This document shows, in pieces, positions 1 through 8,200 of a stretch of 45,046 nucleotides of DNA (positions are counted from its first letter, which is position 1; each line of letters starts with the position of its first letter). The position numbers and the translations under genes are program-made. The stretch covers positions 1 to 45,046 of the forward strand of contig CAIVXR010000224.1 of assembly GCA_903909925.1 (NCBI GenBank), written 5' to 3'. The notes beneath the pieces are model-generated. The model ran no database searches. It saw nothing but the letters and a program-made list of their open reading frames with translations, and had not been told where the DNA came from. This stretch comes from an uncultured beta proteobacterium. Its GTDB lineage: Bacteria > Pseudomonadota > Gammaproteobacteria > Burkholderiales > Burkholderiaceae.

Positions 1-450
1 GGTGTCGGCAACCTCAAATCCTCAACCCTGCTTAAACGGGTTAATGCAGGTGACTTTGACGCAGTGCCGACCGAGCTGATGAAGTGGACTAAGGCTAAGG
101 GCAAGGAATTGCCGGGGCTAGTTCGTCGCCGCAGGGCAGAATCCGAATGGTGGCGTGATCTGGCCAATAAGCCCGTGGTTGAGGAAGACCAAAGGGTCGA
201 GCCAGATACCGTTCCTGTAAAGACCATTACTGAGAGCAAGCAGGCCAATGGAGCCGTTGTCCTTGGAGCTTTGGGGTCTGTAGGGGCCGCCAAGGAAGTC
301 ATGACGCAGGTTCAGGAGGCTAATGGCTTGTTTGGGTCAGCTATCGCCATGGCTCAGGACATGAATTTCCTCATCATGGTGGCTGTGGTCGGCATCGGGG
401 CTGCTATCTGGTACTGGCGCAAACAAAACTTAGAGAAGCACGGGATATGA
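1..450 (+). CDS. C-terminal part of a GH24-type (R-type lysozyme) endolysin with a C-terminal transmembrane segment; 5' end lies outside the window
   Basis: Open frame from base 1: GVGNLKSSTLLKRVNAGDFDAVPTELMKWTKAKGKELPGLVRRRRAESEWW matches the GH24 C-terminal pattern (STLL.KLNAG...F..W.KA.GK.LPGL..RR..E). Ends with the TM stretch MNFLIMVAVVGIGAAIWYW. Confidence 0.8.
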   Translation, partial: GVGNLKSSTLLKRVNAGDFDAVPTELMKWTKAKGKELPGLVRRRRAESEWWRDLANKPVVEEDQRVEPDTVPVKTITESKQANGAVVLGALGSVGAAKEVMTQVQEANGLFGSAIAMAQDMNFLIMVAVVGIGAAIWYWRKQNLEKHGI

Positions 451-677
451 TAGCCTTTCTATTCACCCCCGTAGGTCGGTATGTCGCCATAGGAATCATT
501 GTTTTTATGGCGGCGGCTGGCGCTTATTGGAAGATTAGGGCTGATGCGGTGGCTGAGATTGAAGCGGCGGCGCAAGCTGACGTTCTTAGGAGAACACAAA
601 ATGCGCTTACTGCTGGTGATGCTATTGGTACTTCCCCTGACAAATTGCGCGAGCCTGACGGCAACGCCCGTGACTAA
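447..677 (+). CDS. inner-membrane spanin-like (Rz-like) protein
   Basis: 76 aa, N-terminal TM followed by an Ala-rich helix; directly after the endolysin with ATGA overlap; contains an overlapping lipoprotein ORF. Confidence 0.55.
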   Translation: MIAFLFTPVGRYVAIGIIVFMAAAGAYWKIRADAVAEIEAAAQADVLRRTQNALTAGDAIGTSPDKLREPDGNARD

Positions 678-798
678 TGGGGCCGTCTGTGGCGTATGGA
701 AACCTATCTCCTGGTCTAAAAAAGACACCGATCTGACCATTACAGAAATAAAAGTTAGCAATGCCCGCCGAGAGGGGTGGTGCGAAGGCCAGAAATAA
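601..798 (+). CDS. outer-membrane spanin-like (Rz1-like) lipoprotein, overlapping the Rz-like gene in another frame
   Basis: Internal ATG at 601 in the 499-798 ORF: MRLLLVMLLVLPLTNC (lipobox), then CGVWKPISWSKKDTDLTITEIKVSNARREGWC, a pattern seen in small phage Rz1-like proteins. Confidence 0.6.
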   Translation: MRLLLVMLLVLPLTNCASLTATPVTNGAVCGVWKPISWSKKDTDLTITEIKVSNARREGWCEGQK

Positions 799-816
799 GT
801 GCTATAATAAGCACTT
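797..816 (+). promoter_or_regulatory. perfect 7-bp hairpin AAGTGCT-ATAATA-AGCACTT between the lysis genes and the adaptor gene; contains TATAAT
   Basis: Direct reading of 797-816; TATAAT at 803-808. Confidence 0.5.
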
Positions 817-830
817 AAAGGAGCCGTAAC

Positions 831-1568
831 ATGACTACGGGATTGTCGTATAACGGGACTGTATCTGGGACCAACAGCTACATTGACCAGATTGCCACTT
901 TGGCAGTGGTTGATGTGACTGATCCTGCCTACCAGATTATCCTACCCCAGATGATAACTTATGCGGAAAACCGCATGTATCGTGATCTGGATTTTATGTA
1001 CACATCAACATCCATTTCAGGGTATGCAGTCTCTGGTGGAACCCGCAGCATTACAATTCCAGAAGGAACAATTGTTGTTCTTGAGCAGATCAATTTGATC
1101 ACGCCTCCAGGGCAGCAAAATCCTAATGCAGGAACACGCACACCGCTTCTCCCAACCACCAAAGAATTCTTAGATGCTGTCTATGGTTCATCAACCTATA
1201 CTGCCGTCCCGCAATATTTTTGCCCGTTTGATGACAACGTGTTTTTGGTTGGCCCGTTTGCTGATCAAACTTACTTCGTCGAAATTGTAGGAACTTATCG
1301 TCCTGCCAGCTTGTCGGCGACCAACACAACAACATTCATCAGTCTTTACTTGCCTGATGTATTTATCATGGCCTCCATGATTTACATTTCAGCTTATCAG
1401 CGCAACTTTGGCCGGATGTCGGATGATCCGCAAATGGCTCAGAGCTATGAAGCTCAGTATCAAGCATTGCTAAAAGGCGCGGCTGTTGAAGAAGCCCGCA
1501 AGAAATTTGAATCTTCCGGCTGGACTTCACAATCTCCGTCACCTGTCGCTACTCCAAGCAGAGGGTGA
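831..1568 (+). CDS. phage head-tail adaptor protein (P22 gp4/SU10 adaptor-like)
   Basis: 245 aa; helical protein with ...DPAYQIILPQMITYAENRMYRDLDF... and C-terminal QSYEAQYQALLKGAAVEEARKK; position upstream of a nozzle-like protein. Confidence 0.6.
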   Translation: MTTGLSYNGTVSGTNSYIDQIATLAVVDVTDPAYQIILPQMITYAENRMYRDLDFMYTSTSISGYAVSGGTRSITIPEGTIVVLEQINLITPPGQQNPNAGTRTPLLPTTKEFLDAVYGSSTYTAVPQYFCPFDDNVFLVGPFADQTYFVEIVGTYRPASLSATNTTTFISLYLPDVFIMASMIYISAYQRNFGRMSDDPQMAQSYEAQYQALLKGAAVEEARKKFESSGWTSQSPSPVATPSRG

Positions 1569-1571
1569 TAA

Positions 1572-3653
1572 ATGCCCCATTCCTCGCTTAAGCTTATACC
1601 AGGCGTTGATGTTAACCGCACTCCTGCACTCAACGAAGCTGCCATATCGTTCTCAAATCTAATTAGATTTGTTCCAGATCGGCAGGGGCTTGGTCTTGTT
1701 CAAAAGCTGGGTGGATGGACACGCTACTATCAGAACGCGATTGAATCTATTATCCGCTGCCTTTGGGCATGGGAAGATACTAACGCTAACTCGTATTTAG
1801 CTGTTGGTGCTGAAGCGTCCCTATCTGTTATTAGCGGTACAACAACTAAAAACAGACGGATCATTACGCCTAGAAAGCGCATAGATAATGTTGCTGTGGA
1901 TGTAAATACAGTATCTGGGACAAATGTTGTTACGATCAACGACACTGGCTCAAACATCACTAACTATGATTTTGTGTATATTTCTACGCAAATCAGTGTA
2001 GGCGGCCTTATCTTGTTTGGCATTTACCAATGTTTTTCAATTGGTGCTAATAGCTTCAACATTTACACGTATGACGTGCTAGGCAACCCTGTATTAGCAA
2101 CGGCTACAGTTACAAACGGCGGCGATGTTGCTGTCTTTGATACAGTGCTTGATAGCCCGTTTGTTACTGCAACATTGGCTAACCATGGATATGTAGTCGG
2201 GGATACATTTCCCGTGCTTGTTTCAACAACTGTGGGCGGCATCCCAATATTTGGAAACTATATTGTTCAGACGGTTCCAACAGTAGATACGTTTACGTTT
2301 GCAACCAACTACCTAGCAACATCTAACGATACTGGAGCAATGAACGGCGGCGATGCTCGATACGAGTTTTATGCTGGCGTTGGACCAGTACCCGCAGGTA
2401 GCGGCTATGGTGTTGGTGGCTATGGCGTTGGCGGTTATGGGTCAGGCTCTGGTATTGCGCCTAATATTAACACAATTACAGCATCAGATTGGACGCTAGA
2501 TAATTGGGGTGAAATACTTATTGCTTGCCCCCTTGGCGGCGGTATTTTCCAATGGTCGCCAACAGCAGGTAACAGCGTTTTAACGCTAATCCCACAAGCA
2601 CCTATTGTTAATCAGGGTATTGTGGTTGCGATGCCTCAACGGCAGATCATTGCGTGGGGCAGTACATTTACAGGCATCCCAGATCCGCTTTTGATCCGTT
2701 GGTGTGATGTTAATAACTTCAATGTCTGGCTTGGTACTGTAACTAACCAAGCAGGTTCGTACCGTATTCCTAAAGGCTCACGCATCGTTGAGTGCATACA
2801 AGGCCCGCAACAAACTTTGGTTTGGACGGATCTTGGCCTTTGGGCTATGCAATATATCGGTTTCCCTGACGTTTATGGGTTCAGTGAGATCGGCACGGGC
2901 TGCGGTCTGATTGGAAGAAAAGCAGCTACATCCCTTGGCGGCGCTGTCTATTGGATGGGTCAAAGCCAGTTCTACAGACTAGCAAATGGCGGCGTAGAAC
3001 CTGTATCTTGCCCAATTTGGGATGTTGTTTTCCAGGACTTGGACACCGATAACCTCGATAGAATTCGTGTCGCACCAAATTCACGGTTTGGTGAAATTGC
3101 TTGGTACTTCCCTACCAAAGGCAATGGCGGCGAACCAAGCCATTACATCAAGTACAATATCTTTTTGAACCAGTGGGATTACGGTACTTTGAGCCGTACA
3201 GCATGGATTAATGAATCTGTTCTTGGGCCGCCGATTGGTGCAGGTAAGCTGCCTGGAAGCGCATTGGATTATGTTATTCAACATGAAACATCTCCAGATG
3301 CTGTAAATGCAGACGGCAATCCAGTAGCTATCAATGCTTCGTTCGAAACAGGTTATTTTGTTATCAGTGAAGCCGATCTGAAGATGTTTGTGGACCAAGT
3401 ATGGCCTGATATGAAATGGGGCTATTACGGCGGTACACAGAACGCTAACGTAAATCTTACGTTCTATGTGGCTGACTATCCGGGGCAAACACCATTGACG
3501 TATGGCCCGTATGTAATGACGCAAAACACCACATTCATAACACCGCGTTTTCGTGGCCGCTTGGTGTCTATCAAGATGGATAGCAATGACATCGGGACGT
3601 TCTGGCGTATTGGTAATATGCGCTATCGTTCACAGCCGGATGGGAAATTCTGA
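1572..3653 (+). CDS. tail nozzle / packaged-DNA-stabilisation-like virion protein
   Basis: 693 aa beta-rich protein, [39 protein letters not shown]...; overlaps the next ORF start and follows the adaptor. Confidence 0.6.
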   Translation: MPHSSLKLIPGVDVNRTPALNEAAISFSNLIRFVPDRQGLGLVQKLGGWTRYYQNAIESIIRCLWAWEDTNANSYLAVGAEASLSVISGTTTKNRRIITPRKRIDNVAVDVNTVSGTNVVTINDTGSNITNYDFVYISTQISVGGLILFGIYQCFSIGANSFNIYTYDVLGNPVLATATVTNGGDVAVFDTVLDSPFVTATLANHGYVVGDTFPVLVSTTVGGIPIFGNYIVQTVPTVDTFTFATNYLATSNDTGAMNGGDARYEFYAGVGPVPAGSGYGVGGYGVGGYGSGSGIAPNINTITASDWTLDNWGEILIACPLGGGIFQWSPTAGNSVLTLIPQAPIVNQGIVVAMPQRQIIAWGSTFTGIPDPLLIRWCDVNNFNVWLGTVTNQAGSYRIPKGSRIVECIQGPQQTLVWTDLGLWAMQYIGFPDVYGFSEIGTGCGLIGRKAATSLGGAVYWMGQSQFYRLANGGVEPVSCPIWDVVFQDLDTDNLDRIRVAPNSRFGEIAWYFPTKGNGGEPSHYIKYNIFLNQWDYGTLSRTAWINESVLGPPIGAGKLPGSALDYVIQHETSPDAVNADGNPVAINASFETGYFVISEADLKMFVDQVWPDMKWGYYGGTQNANVNLTFYVADYPGQTPLTYGPYVMTQNTTFITPRFRGRLVSIKMDSNDIGTFWRIGNMRYRSQPDGKF

Positions 3654-3928
3654 TGGCTAGTTTAACAGACATCCTCACAGTCCAGAAAAACGCTGTTGTT
3701 GCGATTAACAATCTCAATCAAACCATGCAGCAAATTCTTGGTCAAATTACAATCCTAACCGGGAATGTGACTGCTGTTGTGGGGCCTACCGGGCCTACAG
3801 GTTTTGGCGGACCAACGGGTCCTACCGGACCCACTGGACCTACCGGAACAAGTGGCGGGCCTCCTGGTCCAACAGGACCCACCGGGGCTAGAGGTCCTAC
3901 TGGGCCGACTGGTCCTACAGGACCATGA
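3653..3928 (+). CDS. short collagen-like virion protein (G-P-T repeats)
   Basis: 91 aa; C-terminal half [48 protein letters not shown]. Confidence 0.75.
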   Translation: MASLTDILTVQKNAVVAINNLNQTMQQILGQITILTGNVTAVVGPTGPTGFGGPTGPTGPTGPTGTSGGPPGPTGPTGARGPTGPTGPTGP

Positions 3929-3938
3929 TGAGGATGCT

Positions 3939-4715
3939 ATGCCGTTAAAAAAAGGTTCATCGCAAAAAACAACCAGCTACAATATCCGCGAGATGATCAA
4001 ATCGGGTCATCCGCAAAAACAAGCTATTGCGGCTGCGTTAAATGTAGCTAGGCGGTCAAAACGAGCTGACGGCGGCGATATTAAAAGCTTACCGCACATA
4101 AATGATACGCCCCAAGCTGTAAAAGATTTGCTTAATCTTAATGGGCCGCGTCTTCCAAATATTAAAGACACGCCGGAAAACGTAAAGATCAAATTAAACA
4201 TGCAAGATACCAAAGCTGGTGGCGGTAAAATCAAACCACCGCCGCCAAAAATAACAACCAACAAAATGCACACCGGACCGATTCGTAGCCTTGTTGCCGG
4301 CCGGACTGATCATTTGCCCATGCACGTTCCGTCTGGTTCTTATGTTATCCCCGCAGATATTATTTCGGCTATGGGAGAAGGGAACACCGAGGCTGGGTTT
4401 CGTGTGGCTAAAAACATCTTTAGCAAACCTAAAATGCCTTTAACGGGTATGCCTTATAAGGCTAGTGGCCTACCATATGGAGCAAAAGGTGCGCCTTTTT
4501 CTGGCAGTTTTAAGGCTAATGGAGGCGCTACCGTTGCTCCGCCAGTACCTATTGTGGCGGCTGGAGGAGAATACGTCATCCACCCGGATGATATTAAATA
4601 TCTTTCTGGCGGCGATTTAGATGAGGGGCATAAGGGTTTGGATGATTTTGTGGTCAAAATGAGAGCTAAGACCGTAAAAACACTTCGAAAATTGCCGGGT
4701 CCAAAGAAAGATTGA
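3939..4715 (+). CDS. late phage protein with KKGSSQKT N-terminus and repeated YVIPAD/YVIHPDD modules
   Basis: Start ATG at 3939 inside ORF 3777-4715; MPLKKGSSQKTTSYNIREMIKSGHPQKQAIAAALNVARR; PSGSYVIPADI and AGGEYVIHPDDI repeats. Confidence 0.7.
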   Translation: MPLKKGSSQKTTSYNIREMIKSGHPQKQAIAAALNVARRSKRADGGDIKSLPHINDTPQAVKDLLNLNGPRLPNIKDTPENVKIKLNMQDTKAGGGKIKPPPPKITTNKMHTGPIRSLVAGRTDHLPMHVPSGSYVIPADIISAMGEGNTEAGFRVAKNIFSKPKMPLTGMPYKASGLPYGAKGAPFSGSFKANGGATVAPPVPIVAAGGEYVIHPDDIKYLSGGDLDEGHKGLDDFVVKMRAKTVKTLRKLPGPKKD

Positions 4716-4738
4716 TTGGCATAAACAAGGGGGACTAA

Positions 4739-5254
4739 ATGAATTATGATGAAGATAAAGCTGGTGATCGAAAAGATAACTTAATTGTTCGGCTGGGTAC
4801 GCCAGCAGATCTAGATTTAGTAATGAAGTATGCTGTTGAAGCTATTGAAGAAATTGGGTTAGTAGATCCTGACGCAGAGCGTCTTTTGGGGGATATTTGG
4901 CCCGCATTAAATCAAGACCGTGGTTTAATCGGAATTATTTGCAAGCCAAATGGAGAACCTGAGGGTGGAGTCCTTCTACGTATAGGAAAAATGTGGTATT
5001 CAAATCAGGACGTTCTGGAGGAAAGGGTAATTTTTGTATTACCTGAGTTCAGGGCGTCAAAGCCGAGCCGAGCAATAGAGCTGTTAAAGTTTAGTAAAAA
5101 GGCCGCTGAAAACTTAGGGTTGCCGCTTCTGATAGGAGTGATGTCAACCGTAAGGACTGAGGCAAAAGTGAGAATGTACGAGCGTCAATTAGGAAAACCT
5201 ATGGGGGCAGTTTTCCTTTACAACGCTGGGCCTGATACCCTGAAAGGGATTTAA
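4739..5254 (+). CDS. GNAT-fold acetyltransferase-like phage protein
   Basis: 171 aa; IVRLGTPADLDLVMKYA... and RVIFVLPEFRASKPSRAIELLKFSKKAAENLGLPLLIGV fit a GNAT-like layout. Confidence 0.55.
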   Translation: MNYDEDKAGDRKDNLIVRLGTPADLDLVMKYAVEAIEEIGLVDPDAERLLGDIWPALNQDRGLIGIICKPNGEPEGGVLLRIGKMWYSNQDVLEERVIFVLPEFRASKPSRAIELLKFSKKAAENLGLPLLIGVMSTVRTEAKVRMYERQLGKPMGAVFLYNAGPDTLKGI

Positions 5255-5255
5255 T

Positions 5256-8200
5256 ATGTGTGGTGGCGGTGGAACTTCATCCGTATCATCGGTCAACATC
5301 CCCCCCGAGGTACTACAGAACTATAAAGATGTCTTTGAGCGGGCCAAAGGGGTCGCTGCACAGCCATTTGTTCCGTACTCACAGGACCCAAATGCCTTTG
5401 TCGCGGGGATGACGCCGACGCAACAAGCCGCCATTGCAAATACTAATGCCGCTCAAGGCATGGCTAATCCTGATGTCCAAGCTGGCCAGGCCATGATTGG
5501 TCGCGGTATGCAGCAGGCATCTCCCTATATGAACCAAGCTGGTGGCTTGACCAATAGAGGGCTTGGAGCTGGCCAACAGTACGCCAATATGGCTAACCGA
5601 TACCTTGGCGCTGGTACACAGAACGTAAATCCCGGCAATTTAAACACTCAACAATATATGTCGCCATATACCGAATCAGTTGTGCAAACGACTCAACGGG
5701 CTATGAACCAGCAACAAGCCCAACAGCTTGCTCAGCAGCAGGCAGATCAAATCCGTTCGGGTGCGTTCGGTGGTGATCGTGGCGGTATTTCACGCGCTAA
5801 CTTGATGGGACAGCAGAGCCTTGCCCAAGCTCAAGCTATAGCTCCGCTTTATCAACAGGGTTATCAAAATGCCCAACAGACCGCAGCGCAACAACAGGCT
5901 CAAGCCCTGGCGGCTGCTCAGGCTAACAGAGCTGCTCAACAGTATGGCGCACAGCAGGCTGCTGCATTAGGCCAGCAACAGTTTGGCCAGAACCTTTCCG
6001 CAGCCCAGCAACAGATGGGTCTTGGGCAGGCTCTATATGGTCAAAATCTTGGGCAAGGTCAGGCTTACGCTGGTCTTGGCCTCCAGAACCAAGCCGCCCA
6101 ATTGGCAGCAGCTCAACAACAGATGCAAGCTGGTCAAACTCAACAACAGACCGATCAGGCCGCCAAAACGGCTATGTATAATCAGTTTCAACAGCAGCAG
6201 GGCTTCCCCTATCAACAAGCTCAGTTCCTTGGGAACTTGGCTATGGGTACGGGTGCTTTGTCTGGATCGACAACGACAACCAATTCTTCTAGCAGCGGGT
6301 TGTTCTCCGACAAGCGCCTAAAGGAAGGTGCTGAACAGGTCGGTAAGACTAACGATGGTCTGCCAATATATCGGTATCGGTATAAAGGTGACGATAGAAC
6401 GCAGATCGGCCTCATGGCTCAGGACGTTGAGAAAGAACATCCTGACGCTGTTGGATCGTCTCATGGATACAAGACCGTTGATTATAAGAAAGCTACTGAC
6501 GGCGCTGTTCGCGCAAGTAGAGCTTACGGCGGCGGGCTAGATCCCAATTCCATGGGCGGATCTGTCTATGAGCCAGGTGCATATGCTGATGGCGGCTTAC
6601 TTCCCCGTGGCGGCTATGCGGACGGCGGTACACCATATGATCTGTCTTCTACTGGGTATCAGTTCAATCCAGAGACAGGCATGTACCAAAGAGATCTGGG
6701 CGACGGCGAAAGCGCGTCTATGACCCCTGCTGAATTGCAACAATATGATGTTAGTTCATATTTGCCGTCAACGATTGGCAGTCAAACAGCGGATGCAAAC
6801 GCTCAGCAAATTGCTCAAATTTATAGAGACCAGCTTGGTCGTTCACCTAGCAGCTCTGCTGAAACTTACTATTGGCAAAATGAACTTGCCAGTGGCAAAA
6901 CTATTGACCAAGTAAAAGCTGAGATTGCGGGTTCTCCAGAATCTGTTGGTTATCACCAACTACCCGGCACTAAAGTTGTTGATCCAGTCACCAAAGTTGT
7001 TGATCCAGTCACCAAAGTTGTCGATCCGGGAACTAAAGTTGTTGATCCAAGCACCAAGGTTGTCACACCTATAAAGACACCTACCACTACAGCAGCGGCT
7101 GGGGCGGCCAACCCTAATATTCAGACCCCTTTGACTTATGACGCATCCAAGTTTGCACCATCTATGGCTCCTATGCGTAACCGTTATGGTTCTTATGTTG
7201 CGCCTTTGTGGAATACTGCATCCTCGTTTGACATGACTGCGCCGATTCAGAGCATGTACCAGGGTGTTCTTGGGCGTGAGGCAGACGAACAGGGCATGAA
7301 CTACTGGAAAAATGATTTAGCCAATGGCGGCCAAAACCTTCAAGATATGTACTTCAATTTCCTAAAGTCTAATGAGTACCAAAATCAATCTCAGGCTGGT
7401 CTCGGCAATACATATGGTGGGTATGGTGGGCCATTAGGCGGCTATGGAGATTCTTCTGGGTCGCTTGGCGGTTTTGGTGGTTACGGAAACCAGTTTGGCG
7501 GCATGGGCGGCTACGGCTCTAACTTTGGCGGTTATGGCAACCAAGGATTTGGTGGCTACGGCGGCGGTTACGGCGGCATGGGTGGTTATCAATCCATGGG
7601 TGGCTATGGCGGTGGCCTAGGCGGTTTTGGCAACATGGGAAGCTATGGCGGCTATGACAGCAGCGGTTGGGGCGGCCAACCTTCCTTTGGCGGCTTTGGA
7701 AACAGCGGTGGTTATGGTGGTGGCTATGGCGGGATGAGCCAGGGCTTCTCCCCCATGGGCGGTTATGGCGGTTATCAGGCTCTTGGCGGCTACGGAAACC
7801 TTGGCGGTTATGGTGGCGGTTATGGTGGCCTTATGCCTCCACAGCAGACACAACAAGCTTCCCCAAGCTCGTCTACTTCTTCATCAACAGCACCGACATC
7901 GGGACCTGCCGCATTTAACCGTGGTGGCAGAACTGGATATGCTTATGGCAGCGTAGTAGATGCAAATGATGCAGCGGCACTTCAGGCACAAATTGCGGCG
8001 GGTATTCCCGGCCAAACAATGCCAGGCGCGCAATCCGCTATTCCGAACAAGCTCCTGCATGTTCCTAAGCTGATTGTATCCGACTATCGCCCACCAGCTC
8101 AAAAAACTCCATTTGAACACGCTCAAGAAATGGTTGCTTTTAGTAGGGGAGTAAATGAATTAGCAGGTAAAGATACCTTAACCCGCAACCTTTTTGACTG

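Noticed and set aside
3081-3524. 147-aa antisense ORF in the nozzle-like gene
   Set aside because: Opposite a confident structural gene with no supporting motif.
3777-3938. N-terminal extension of the 312-aa ORF overlapping the collagen-like gene
   Set aside because: The alternate frame is open only because of the repetitive GPT codons; ATG at 3939 begins the recognisable KKGSSQKT sequence.
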